Below, piece by piece: positions 38,144 through 48,284 of a stretch of DNA of 64,000 nucleotides (its first letter is position 1; the number at the start of each line of letters is the position of its first letter). The position numbers and the translations under genes are program-made. Where the stretch lies: contig NZ_JABRXE010000002.1 of NCBI RefSeq assembly GCF_018982945.1, positions 124,001 through 188,000 of the forward strand, in the 5' to 3' direction. This DNA comes from Anaerostipes faecalis (GTDB lineage Bacteria; Bacillota; Clostridia; Lachnospirales; Lachnospiraceae). The notes under the pieces are model-generated. The model did not search any database, was not told where the DNA came from, and worked only from the letters and a program-made list of their open reading frames with translations.

Positions 38144-39007
38144 TTAAATGGCTCTCCCTAAAGGTTCTCCCTGACGGATCTTGGTTTCACAGCACTGCTT
38201 TGTCCTTTCCAGTAATTCTTCTCTTATGATTACTTTATTTTTTTCTATAAGAAGGACAATCGTTGAACCTCCAAATTCAAAGTATCCCTTTTCTTGTCCT
38301 CTTTTCATAGTACCGTATCCATGATGGTTAACAATTCGTCCCACCATTAAAGCTCCAACTTCCATCTGAATCATATTGCCAAAATGTCTGGTTTTCATCA
38401 TTGTAAATTCCCGGGCATTTTCTTTATAAATAGGAACAAAATCATTTGCCACCGGATTTACAGTGTGATATACCCCTGGAATAAAATAATTTTCACTTTT
38501 TATTCCATCATCAACATAACAATAACGGTGATAATCATCTACAGTCAGACGCAAAATGACTGCATAGCCTCCATCAAAATAGCTGGCAATCTTATCATTC
38601 CTAAGTAATGATTCAACAGAATATTCTGTATCCTTTACAACGAATGTGGTGTCTTTTTCAATGGGATATACACTGACTTTACTATCGCAAGGGCTGAACA
38701 AAACATCCTGATCATCTGGAAGCGGACGTTTTCCCTCTTTTATCTTCCTGGTAAAAAAATCATTATATGACCGATACTTTTTCTTCTGATATTGACTCAT
38801 ATCAATATGATTTTTTTCAATGAAACTTTGTATCATACATTTAGAAAAAGGAGAACTTAAAAAAGCTCCCCCTATTTTTGATACCCATGGCCTGGTTAGT
38901 ATTTTTAATTTTAACCTTCCTGTAAATGTAGAATACAAAAGTTTCAGAAATCGATCCTGGAAATTTTCTTCTTCATAAATTTTCCCATCCATATCTGCAT
39001 ACTTCAT
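38144..39007 (-). CDS. psd: Phosphatidylserine decarboxylase proenzyme
   Basis: The 287-residue protein ends in the self-cleavage motif FEFGGSTIVLLIEKNK (the Ser of GGST becomes the pyruvoyl group) and has the conserved RLTVDDYHRYCYVDDG segment with the His needed for processing. It turns phosphatidylserine into phosphatidylethanolamine at the membrane. It lies 11 bases after pssA, so the two steps of PE synthesis are cotranscribed. Confidence 0.93.
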   Translation of the reverse strand: MKYADMDGKIYEEENFQDRFLKLLYSTFTGRLKLKILTRPWVSKIGGAFLSSPFSKCMIQSFIEKNHIDMSQYQKKKYRSYNDFFTRKIKEGKRPLPDDQDVLFSPCDSKVSVYPIEKDTTFVVKDTEYSVESLLRNDKIASYFDGGYAVILRLTVDDYHRYCYVDDGIKSENYFIPGVYHTVNPVANDFVPIYKENAREFTMMKTRHFGNMIQMEVGALMVGRIVNHHGYGTMKRGQEKGYFEFGGSTIVLLIEKNKVIIREELLERTKQCCETKIRQGEPLGRAI

Positions 39008-39018
39008 ATGTATTCCTC

Positions 39019-39636
39019 CTAAATCTTAAACAGAAACATTTTTGCTGCAACAATTGCACCTATAATTACAAAAGTAAGCATAGATTTCTTTCCTGGTTTA
39101 AAAACTTTAAAATCAATAACAAACAGCAGCGAAATCACAAAAATCATAAAAACATATATGTATGGAAACTGTTCAGGAAAAAATCGTCTCAACTGATATA
39201 CAATAGGTATAATCAGTGCAACCGAAGTAACAGGAAGTCCCTGATAATGTTTTCTTCGTTCAGTGGTTGCAGCCTGCCGCTGTTCCTCTGTAACATTAAA
39301 ATATGCCAGTCGAATCACAGCTCCTAAAATATACATCATATATGCAATTTTTGCATACCATGTATCCATTCCCAATGCATATCCGATTACCACCGGAAAA
39401 GCTCCAAAACAAACTAAATCACATAAAGAATCAATTTCGATTCCAAATTTCTTGGCATCATCACTTCTTTTAATCATTTTTGCAATGGTACCATCATACA
39501 TATCTGTTAATCCTGATATCATCAGACACAAAACCGCTATTTTAAAATTCCCATCAAAAGCCGCTGACATGCCAAAAACAGCACTGACAACCCCCAGATA
39601 TGTTAAAATCACTGAAACGTTATAAAATCCTATCAT
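39019..39636 (-). CDS. pssA: CDP-diacylglycerol--serine O-phosphatidyltransferase
   Basis: The 205-residue protein has several membrane segments and a CDP-alcohol phosphotransferase motif: MYDGTIAKMIKRSDDAKKFG then IEIDSLCDLVCFG. All four acidic metal-binding residues are present, although the usual DGxxAR reads DGTIAK and there is a three-residue expansion. It makes phosphatidylserine from CDP-diacylglycerol and serine. Its neighbours psd, a flippase-like gene and a PAP2 gene support the call. Confidence 0.88.
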   Translation of the reverse strand: MIGFYNVSVILTYLGVVSAVFGMSAAFDGNFKIAVLCLMISGLTDMYDGTIAKMIKRSDDAKKFGIEIDSLCDLVCFGAFPVVIGYALGMDTWYAKIAYMMYILGAVIRLAYFNVTEEQRQAATTERRKHYQGLPVTSVALIIPIVYQLRRFFPEQFPYIYVFMIFVISLLFVIDFKVFKPGKKSMLTFVIIGAIVAAKMFLFKI

Positions 39637-39648
39637 AATTAATACCCT

Positions 39649-40680
39649 CTATTCTTTACCCTTATCCTTTATTGTGACATGTGCAACACAAGTCATTAGT
39701 GCACTGATCAGTACCAATGCATAATAGCTGATTCCACGACTTAAAAGCATCGCAGGATATAAAAGACTACCAGAAAAAATCTTACAGAAGATTTTCAAAA
39801 ACAGACCTTCGCTGATTCCCATTCCTCCCGGAAGAGGTAGCATATCCACTGAAATAGAAATTACACACTGAAGCGCTACAACATCCACAAATCCCAGATG
39901 TGTCAGTCCAAACGCCTTATATACCAGATATGTAATAGAAAAATGAATAATGCGCTGGACCAATGTTACAAGAAACATCTGAAACATTAATCCCCGATGT
40001 TCCTGGATGACGGCTGCTGCCTTATGATATTTTGCCATGGAATTCTGCAGCTTCGTCATTCTATCATCTTTTTTTCGAAGAATGTGCATCCTCTCTAACA
40101 AATGCATAAATGTCAAAAGCAATCTGGAAGCTAATGTAGGCTCAAAAACCAAAATAAGCATAAATGTAACACAAAAAATATTCAAAGCCATTCCAAGATA
40201 AAAGAAAAAAGAAACTTTCCAAATATATTCTGTTATTAAAAAATGTCTAAACAAAAATATTAATACACCTAGAAAAACCAAAACAAATTTATATAAAATT
40301 GTTATGATCATTAATATGACAGTTCCCACCGAAACGTCAACCTGATCTCTATTCATATAATACAGCTGTGCCGGTTGTCCTCCTGTTGCGGAAGGGGTAA
40401 TACAGCTGAAGAAAAACCCAACAAATGAATATTTGATACAATTTCTTCCTGGTACCTGATCATACTTTAAAACTCTAAGCATTCTGTATATTATGTATGA
40501 TTCACAGCATACAAATACTATAATGAACACAAATCCTGCAATATAGTAAATCGGCGAAACCGAATGGATAACATTCAGTAATTCTGGCAGTTCTTTTCCC
40601 CTCAATACAGCATATGCTGTTAATCCAAATAGAGCAATAAAAAATACTGCATTGCCTATAATACTTTTTTTATTTTTCAT
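39649..40680 (-). CDS. Flippase-like (LPG synthase TM region / YbhN, UPF0104) membrane protein
   Basis: The 343-residue protein has about eight membrane segments and family landmarks FFFSCITPSATGGQPAQLYYM and LPLPGGMGISEGLFLKIF. It resembles the integral-membrane half of MprF without the catalytic half. Within this phospholipid cluster it could move a lipid across the membrane; that role is inferred. Confidence 0.83.
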   Translation of the reverse strand: MKNKKSIIGNAVFFIALFGLTAYAVLRGKELPELLNVIHSVSPIYYIAGFVFIIVFVCCESYIIYRMLRVLKYDQVPGRNCIKYSFVGFFFSCITPSATGGQPAQLYYMNRDQVDVSVGTVILMIITILYKFVLVFLGVLIFLFRHFLITEYIWKVSFFFYLGMALNIFCVTFMLILVFEPTLASRLLLTFMHLLERMHILRKKDDRMTKLQNSMAKYHKAAAVIQEHRGLMFQMFLVTLVQRIIHFSITYLVYKAFGLTHLGFVDVVALQCVISISVDMLPLPGGMGISEGLFLKIFCKIFSGSLLYPAMLLSRGISYYALVLISALMTCVAHVTIKDKGKE

Positions 40681-40685
40681 GGAAC

Positions 40686-41411
40686 CTACCCTTTTAATTC
40701 TGATAATTCTCCAGATTCATCCTCATTGCTTTCAAAACCAAAAAATTGATTTACTTTCGTAAAAAATTTCCATAAGCCCTGATACCAGTCTGTTTTCTGA
40801 CCAATTGCAAAACACAATTCTGCCAGAAAAATTCCACCGATCAGATCAATAATATAGTGCTGTTTAATGACCTGAGTAGAAACACAAACCAGAATTGCAA
40901 AAAAGGCAGAAAACTTTCTGTACCATTTAGGAATCTCCTTCTGATTCCTGATTCCTACATAGCAGAACCAACTCACCAGACAATGAATTGATGGAAATAA
41001 ATTAGCAGACTGATCTACTTTATATACAAATCTTAATACATAATCCCAAAATCCTGTCCCTGTTACTTCTGGTCTGACCAATGTAGTGGGAAGAAAGACA
41101 AAAAAAAGTCCACATATAAATCTTGAAATAAAATCTCCCACCAAAAAGCGATACATATGCTCTTTGCCAATACGTCCTATTAATATATAGTTAATCACCC
41201 AGAAAATGTAGCATATTAAATATATACTGGTAAATTCCGGTATCAATGGCACCATACGATCAAACCCGGTCGTAAAATCATGGTGATAAAAACCAGAGCA
41301 AAGCTTCATTGTTCCACTGTATACCAATGTATTAAATACAAAAGATGAAATCAGCGGAATAACAGCATATTTAGGAATAAAACCAATAATAGTGTTTTTT
41401 CCATCTTTCAT
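40686..41411 (-). CDS. PAP2 superfamily phosphatase (PAP2_3 type membrane protein)
   Basis: The 241-residue protein has six hydrophobic segments and the motifs NLFPSIHCLVSWFCY and STQVIKQHYIIDLIGGI, which supply the two catalytic His and the Asp. The first Arg of the classical motif is replaced, as in the sphingomyelin/inositol phosphoryl-transferase-like branch. It may dephosphorylate phosphatidate or transfer a lipid head group. It is the first gene of the lipid cluster, six bases before the flippase-like gene. Confidence 0.83.
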   Translation of the reverse strand: MKDGKNTIIGFIPKYAVIPLISSFVFNTLVYSGTMKLCSGFYHHDFTTGFDRMVPLIPEFTSIYLICYIFWVINYILIGRIGKEHMYRFLVGDFISRFICGLFFVFLPTTLVRPEVTGTGFWDYVLRFVYKVDQSANLFPSIHCLVSWFCYVGIRNQKEIPKWYRKFSAFFAILVCVSTQVIKQHYIIDLIGGIFLAELCFAIGQKTDWYQGLWKFFTKVNQFFGFESNEDESGELSELKG

Positions 41412-41495
41412 TATCTATGCCTCTTCTCCTTTTTTTATTAAAATGCCCTCATGGCATGTGGTTCTGGTATTCAGTTATAAAAGACCTTCTATACT

Positions 41496-41530
41496 ACAAG
41501 AATCATGCCAACATCTGACATGATCCTTGT
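41496..41530 (-). promoter_or_regulatory. Large inverted repeat at the start of the lipid-cluster transcript
   Basis: ACAAGAATCATG (41496-41507) and CATGATCCTTGT (41519-41530) are inverted copies with one mismatch and an 11-bp gap. They begin at the predicted transcription start and could be an operator or a 5' UTR hairpin. Confidence 0.5.
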
Positions 41531-41533
41531 AAT

Positions 41534-41562
41534 ATTATATCTTTGTTATGTTTAAAAGTAAA
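41534..41562 (-). promoter_or_regulatory. Promoter of the phospholipid cluster
   Basis: TTTACT (41557-41562), a 17-bp spacer and TATAAT (41534-41539), upstream of the PAP2 gene. Confidence 0.65.
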
Positions 41563-41599
41563 GGAAAGCCCTTATATTTAATATTTTTGTAAGATTCTT

Positions 41600-44500
41600 C
41601 TATTCAACCTCTTGAATTTCTAATCTTTTATTCTTTTTTCTGTTAAACAGAGCATAGATACATGGTACTACAATTAAAGTGAGAAGCGTGCCGTAAATCA
41701 GTCCTCCAATGGTGACAATTGCCATAGGCTGCATCATTTCCGCTCCCTGTCCAAAACCGATGGCCATTGTTGATAATCCAAGAATCGTAGTCAATGCAGT
41801 CATTAAAATCGGGCGAAGTCGCAGTGTTCCTGCAGTCACGATGGCATCTTGCAATTCATATCCCTGTTCTCTCAGCTGATTGATCATATCTACCAGAACA
41901 ATACCGTTATTTACAATAATTCCTGCCAGCATTACAAATCCGATCATTGCAATGACACTTAAATCTTTTCCTGTAATCAATAGTGCCAAAAATCCTCCGG
42001 TAAATGCCATTGGAATTGTAAACAAAATAATAAATGGAAATTTCAGTGACTGGAACTGTGCAACCATAATCAAATACATGAATGCGATTGCCAGCAGAAG
42101 CATCAGTCCAATCTGTCCTGTTGTTTCCTCTATAGATTCCATTTCACCTTTCATAGTATATGAATAACCTTTTGGTGCTTTATATGATTTTAATTTCTTT
42201 TGTACCTGCTGGCTGACTTTTCCTATGTTATAGCCATCTTTTAATTCAGCTGTCACAGTAATAGTTCTTTCCTGCTGGTTTCTGTTAATAGAAGAAAGAC
42301 TATCACTGTTTTTAAATGATGCAATGGATGATAATGATATCTCTTTACTTGTTCCATTTTTTGTTCCACTTAACTTCAAATTCCTCAAATCACTTCTTGT
42401 CAACGTATTTTTAGTACTGTTGCCAACCTTCACATTCATTTCCTTGTCGTCAATAACTATTGTTGTTGCCTGAGATGCTTCAGAAAGCTTCTGGTTCAAT
42501 TGCTGATAAACACTGGCAACTGTTAATCCATACTGAGCAGCCTTTTTCTTATTGACAGTGATATGTATATCTGGTGTAGTTTCCTCAGAACCATCCATAA
42601 CATTCATTGTTCCTTTAACTTTTTTCACCTTTTGGGCTATCTCTTCTGCTGTGGCACGAAGTGTATCTAAATCCCTTCCTTTAACCTGAATCGAAATACC
42701 ACTTCCTCCAAGGGCACTCATATCCATATTAGATTCCATTACTTCAATTTCACAGTCAAACTTCTTTGTTTTTTTCAAGATTTCCTTTTTTATTTCTTTG
42801 TTTGTTTTCTTTTTATTTTCCTTTAACAAAATGTACATACTGGAACGATCTGTATTACTTTTTCCAGATGACATTCCCATACCAGTTGAATCTGTTGTAA
42901 TCATAGCTGCCACACTATCCACATCTTTTATTTTTTTAATCTTTTCCATTACTGTATCAGACATTGCAGCTGTATCTTCCATGGATGATCCTTCTGGCAT
43001 CTGTATAGTCAGTGACATCTGTGTACTATCCATATTTGGCATAAGTGAACTGCCGATTTGCGTTGCTCCATATATACTTCCTGCAAATAATACCAATGTA
43101 ATCAAGATAACTGCAATTTTACGATTCAATATTTTTTCCATGAATCCCTGATATGCACCCTGCAGACGATCAATTAATTTACTGTCCTTTTCTGTTACTT
43201 TATGAAGAACTCCAGCAGACATCATTGGTACAAATGTTACTGCTACAATCAGACTGGCCAGCAAAGAATACCCAATAGTCAATCCCATATCCACAAACAG
43301 CTTCTTTGTAATACCTGTTGTAAACACAATTGGTAAGAAAACAGATACTGTTGTAAGAGTGGACGAGGTAATGGCACCTGCAACCCCTTTTGCTCCAGTA
43401 ATTGCAGCTTCTTTTACCGGTACTCCATCTTTTCTCAGACGATAGATATTTTCTATAACTACAATAGAATTATCTACCAGCATACCTACCCCCAGTGCCA
43501 GACCTGAAAGTGATATTACATTTAATGTAATTCCGCTAAAATACATTAAAACCACTGCTAAAATAACACTAAGAGGAATAGAGCATGCAATAACAAGTGT
43601 CGGCTTTATATCCTTCAAAAACAGAAGAAGAATAATAACTGCCAGACCTGCACCCATCAGAAGATTTTTCATTACAGATCCTGTAACCAGATCAATGTAG
43701 ATACCCTGATCCATAATATTAATATAATGTAAATCCTTATTCTCTTTCTTCAGTTCTTGCAATTTATCTGCAATCCGGTCTGATACATCAGCTGTTGAAT
43801 AATTATTTTGTTTCTGTATTGTCATAATAACTCCGTTATATCCATTGACACGACAATACATGTCACTTTGATTATTCACGACAGCTACATCAGCCACATC
43901 ACTTAATTTTACCGTTGGAATACCTTCTATTCCAAGATCCATCAATTCCATATTTTCCAAATCTTTCTGGCTTTCGGCTTTATCTCCAACCCTAACCAGA
44001 TATTGGACATTATTTTCTGTAATATATCCTGCAGGCATTTCAAAATTCTGTGCTACCAGCAATGCTTTTACATTTTCTACAGTTAATTTATCTTTCACAT
44101 TTGCTGAGGCTTCTGCCTGAGCTTTAGCTTCATCCAGTTTTTGCTGACCTGTGGTAATCTGTGTCTCCCCTTGGGCAATTCCAATCTCCGCTGTTGTCAT
44201 TTGCTGACCGGCAGATGCAGATTGAATATTAAACTGGGTAATCTTCGCGCTGATTTCTTTTTTCCCTTCCTGAATCTGCTTTAATGCCTTATTTAATGAT
44301 TTAATATTTTTATCAATTGTTTTTATTGATTCAGATGCTGTACTTTTTTGTTTCTTTAATTCTGTAAGCTGTGCCACCAGCTGAACTTTCTGTGCCCCAT
44401 CTGGAAGTTTTTTTACCTGGTCTTCCCATTTTCCAATCTGAACGGAAAGCTCTTTGACCGTCATCTGCAGTGTTGTCTTCTGATTTTTTAAATTGGTAAT

Positions 44501-45289
44501 GGCACTGGTTACCTGTACTTCTTTTTGCGCAAGGGAAATCTGTCCGTCTGATAATGCCGTCTGAGCTTTAGCCAGTTGCTTGTTTGCCTGATTTCGTTTG
44601 GCATTCAGTGTATTTTTTCCTGTTTCCAACTGATTTTTTGCCTGGTCCAATTTGTTCTGTTGTTCATCAAACTGTCCATTCAAAGCATCTTTAATCTTAT
44701 TGTTCAGTTTTTCTATTTTCTGTTCATTTATAATAACATTGATATTTTCTTCAACTAATCCAGTAGTATTAACTGAAGCGACTCCATCCACAGCCTCAAC
44801 AGACGGAGCTATCTTTTTTTCCACTAATTCTGATAGTTCTGCTGTATCCAGCTTTTTAGCATCCATCGCTGTTACCATAACAGGCATCATATCAGGGTTA
44901 AGTTTCATTATCGTCGGATTTCCAACTTTATCTGTCCAATACCCTGTCAGCATATCCAGCTTCTCTCTCATATCAAGAGATACAGCATCCATATTAGTGT
45001 CACCTTCAAATTCCAGGATAACCATAGATAAATTTTCACTGGATATGGAATTTACTTCCTTAATGTTTGAAATAGTAGCCATAGACTGTTCAACAGGCTT
45101 TGTTACTGTTGTCTCTACTTCCTCTGGAGATGCTCCCTGATATGTAGTCATAACAATAGCATATGGAAGTTCCATGCTCGGAAGCAAATCTGTTGTCATT
45201 TTTGTAAAAGAAACAATTCCTAAAATAAGAATTAATGCAACTCCTACAATTACTGTATAAGGCTTTCTTACACTAAATTTTGAAATCAT
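41600..45289 (-). CDS. RND superfamily efflux transporter with a long coiled-coil insert
   Basis: Start ATG 45289 (MISKFSVRKP, 1229 residues) follows AAAGGTGA. The architecture is that of AcrB-type RND pumps, with twelve membrane segments in two repeats. Between residues about 189 and 400, where AcrB has its docking subdomain, there is a Gln/Lys-rich coiled coil of heptad character (for example KLDQAKNQLETGKNTLNAKR). In membrane segment 4 the relay pair reads LVDNSIVVIENIYR (Asp-Asn, not Asp-Asp), and the segment-10 Lys site reads VNNGIVLVD. It is the only gene in its unit; no adaptor protein is next to it. Confidence 0.88.
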   Translation of the reverse strand: MISKFSVRKPYTVIVGVALILILGIVSFTKMTTDLLPSMELPYAIVMTTYQGASPEEVETTVTKPVEQSMATISNIKEVNSISSENLSMVILEFEGDTNMDAVSLDMREKLDMLTGYWTDKVGNPTIMKLNPDMMPVMVTAMDAKKLDTAELSELVEKKIAPSVEAVDGVASVNTTGLVEENINVIINEQKIEKLNNKIKDALNGQFDEQQNKLDQAKNQLETGKNTLNAKRNQANKQLAKAQTALSDGQISLAQKEVQVTSAITNLKNQKTTLQMTVKELSVQIGKWEDQVKKLPDGAQKVQLVAQLTELKKQKSTASESIKTIDKNIKSLNKALKQIQEGKKEISAKITQFNIQSASAGQQMTTAEIGIAQGETQITTGQQKLDEAKAQAEASANVKDKLTVENVKALLVAQNFEMPAGYITENNVQYLVRVGDKAESQKDLENMELMDLGIEGIPTVKLSDVADVAVVNNQSDMYCRVNGYNGVIMTIQKQNNYSTADVSDRIADKLQELKKENKDLHYINIMDQGIYIDLVTGSVMKNLLMGAGLAVIILLLFLKDIKPTLVIACSIPLSVILAVVLMYFSGITLNVISLSGLALGVGMLVDNSIVVIENIYRLRKDGVPVKEAAITGAKGVAGAITSSTLTTVSVFLPIVFTTGITKKLFVDMGLTIGYSLLASLIVAVTFVPMMSAGVLHKVTEKDSKLIDRLQGAYQGFMEKILNRKIAVILITLVLFAGSIYGATQIGSSLMPNMDSTQMSLTIQMPEGSSMEDTAAMSDTVMEKIKKIKDVDSVAAMITTDSTGMGMSSGKSNTDRSSMYILLKENKKKTNKEIKKEILKKTKKFDCEIEVMESNMDMSALGGSGISIQVKGRDLDTLRATAEEIAQKVKKVKGTMNVMDGSEETTPDIHITVNKKKAAQYGLTVASVYQQLNQKLSEASQATTIVIDDKEMNVKVGNSTKNTLTRSDLRNLKLSGTKNGTSKEISLSSIASFKNSDSLSSINRNQQERTITVTAELKDGYNIGKVSQQVQKKLKSYKAPKGYSYTMKGEMESIEETTGQIGLMLLLAIAFMYLIMVAQFQSLKFPFIILFTIPMAFTGGFLALLITGKDLSVIAMIGFVMLAGIIVNNGIVLVDMINQLREQGYELQDAIVTAGTLRLRPILMTALTTILGLSTMAIGFGQGAEMMQPMAIVTIGGLIYGTLLTLIVVPCIYALFNRKKNKRLEIQEVE

Positions 45290-45394
45290 AATCTTCACCT
45301 TTCCTGTTATGAAACAACAATTCAACTCTGCTCCATTTTTCTCTCATGAAAGCAAAAAGTTCATTCTGCTTTTAAATACTATCCAAATATACTT

Positions 45395-45423
45395 ATGCTA
45401 TCTCAGTAAAAAAAAGAAGTCAA
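45395..45423 (-). promoter_or_regulatory. Promoter of the RND transporter gene
   Basis: TTGACT (45418-45423) and TAGCAT (45395-45400), 17 bp apart on the minus strand. Confidence 0.55.
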
Positions 45424-45486
45424 CCATTTTTGAATAATATCTATGTGATTCACGTACAATAAAAAGAAAACAAGGAGATCTTAATT

Positions 45487-46110
45487 ATGAATGAAACTTA
45501 CCCTTTTTCTTTGGAACCTCTTCCATATGACTATCACACTCTAGAACCTGTCATCAGTGCTGAAACTCTTCATTTTCATCACGACAAGCATCTTGCTACT
45601 TATGTAGAAAAACTAAATCACGCTTTGCAGCCTCATGAGGAACTTCATAACATGACTCTGGAACAGCTCCTTACAGAGCCTCTGACAGTTTCAGATTCTG
45701 TTAAAACCGAGATTAAAAATAATGGCGGGGGTGTTTATAACCATCAGTTATATTTCAAGTGTATGAAGCCGGCAGAAGAGATGACGCCTCCAAAAGGACA
45801 GTTATTAGATAAAATTAAAACATCTTTTGGATCACTTGATACTTTTATACAAAATTTAACAAATGAAGCCTTATGTTTATTTGGTTCAGGCTATGCATGG
45901 CTGATTATGAATAACGGCAATCTGGAAATTACTACTACGCCAAATCAAAACACACCATTAACCAGCTCTGTCTATCCACTTCTTCCTATTGATGTCTGGG
46001 AACATGCATATTATCTCCAGTATCAGAATCGTCGCATGGATTATGTTAACAACTGGTTTTCAATCATTAACTGGGATTATGTTGAAGAACGTTTCGCCCA
46101 TCAGTTGTAA
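45487..46110 (+). CDS. Superoxide dismutase (Fe/Mn family)
   Basis: The 207-residue protein has the family features: LEPLPYDYHTLEPVIS, LHFHHDKHLATYVEKLNHAL with the first His ligand, GGGVYNHQLYFKCM with the second, and LPIDVWEHAYYLQYQNRR with Asp and His ligands. It removes superoxide in an otherwise anaerobic setting. An AAGGAGA site lies eight bases before the start. Iron or manganese preference cannot be told by eye. It is a single plus-strand gene divergent from the RND gene. Confidence 0.95.
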   Translation: MNETYPFSLEPLPYDYHTLEPVISAETLHFHHDKHLATYVEKLNHALQPHEELHNMTLEQLLTEPLTVSDSVKTEIKNNGGGVYNHQLYFKCMKPAEEMTPPKGQLLDKIKTSFGSLDTFIQNLTNEALCLFGSGYAWLIMNNGNLEITTTPNQNTPLTSSVYPLLPIDVWEHAYYLQYQNRRMDYVNNWFSIINWDYVEERFAHQL

Positions 46111-46133
46111 TTTGAATACTATATTTACAAAAC

Positions 46134-46168
46134 AAAAAAAGTTTTGGAATCTCTTCCAAAACTTTTTT
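46134..46168 (+). terminator. Terminator of the superoxide dismutase gene
   Basis: AAAAAAGTTTTGGAA (46135-46149) pairs perfectly with TTCCAAAACTTTTTT (46154-46168) around a TCTC loop; it could also act for guaB on the other strand. Confidence 0.85.
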
Positions 46169-46224
46169 GTTTTTAATAGAAAAAGCTTCTTAAGTAAAGC
46201 TGCCTTATCTACTTTGCTTTTTTA

Positions 46225-47694
<1,470 letters not shown>

Positions 47695-47744
47695 TTAAAG
47701 ATTAGATTATTTCTTTTGTTATTGTTCTGATTATATAGTATGTT

Positions 47745-47773
47745 ATCTTAACAAATATTTTTTTTACTGTCAA
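47745..47773 (-). promoter_or_regulatory. Promoter of guaB
   Basis: TTGACA (47768-47773), a 17-bp A-rich spacer and TAAGAT (47745-47750). Confidence 0.75.
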
Positions 47774-47810
47774 GATTGTTTTGGTTAAATGTTTCAACTT
47801 ACTATTTTTG

Positions 47811-47848
47811 AAAAAAGGAATTACTGATATTACAGCAACCCCTTTTTT
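47811..47848 (-). terminator. Intrinsic terminator of the nfn / IIA-Gut unit
   Basis: On the minus strand AAAAGGGGTTGCTG pairs with CAGTAATTCCTTTT (14 bp, three wobble pairs) around a six-base loop, followed by T residues. Confidence 0.7.
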
Positions 47849-47897
47849 TCTATAATACTGATACTTGCATAAGCATCTCTTCTAAATCAGGCATTAA

Positions 47898-48263
47898 TTA
47901 TTCTACAACAGCAATCTTACTTCCCAGATTCAGATTAGGCAGAGGTTTTGCTTCTACACAGATACTTCCTGGCAGTCCTGCTTCCTTTGCTCCACTGAAT
48001 ACAACGGTCAAGTGTCCAAGAGTTTCCAGATTTGACTGGGCAATATCTCCTACAGCTGTAATCAGGTATTCTTTCTCATCTATTATCAGCTTGTCACCTG
48101 CTTTAATAGTTCCATCAACTTTTTTAACATTAATAAAATAACAAAAATCTTTCAATGTATCCGGAACATTCTCTCCGAACAGAACAAACATTCCTTCGTC
48201 AAAAAAAGCTTCTATCTGATCTCCCATTTCAATGATTTCTGTCTGAAATATTACTTTACTCAT
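47898..48263 (-). CDS. Orphan PTS EIIA component, glucitol/sorbitol type
   Basis: The 121-residue protein matches the whole length of the glucitol-specific IIA family: FFDEGMFVLFGENVPDTLKD near residue 19, and AVGDIAQSNLETLGHLTVVFSG near residue 70 with the likely phospho-His in LGHLT. No glucitol IIB, IIC or sorbitol-phosphate dehydrogenase is nearby. It follows the nfnB gene by 21 bases, so it is expressed with the NADPH/ferredoxin enzyme. A signalling or moonlighting role is possible but not shown. Confidence 0.85.
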   Translation of the reverse strand: MSKVIFQTEIIEMGDQIEAFFDEGMFVLFGENVPDTLKDFCYFINVKKVDGTIKAGDKLIIDEKEYLITAVGDIAQSNLETLGHLTVVFSGAKEAGLPGSICVEAKPLPNLNLGSKIAVVE

Positions 48264-48284
48264 ATGGAATCCTCCTTTTACCCT

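Noticed and set aside
44652-45140. 162-codon plus-strand ORF inside the RND gene
   Set aside because: It is antisense to a well-conserved gene, rich in Ser, and has no ribosome binding site; an antisense shadow.
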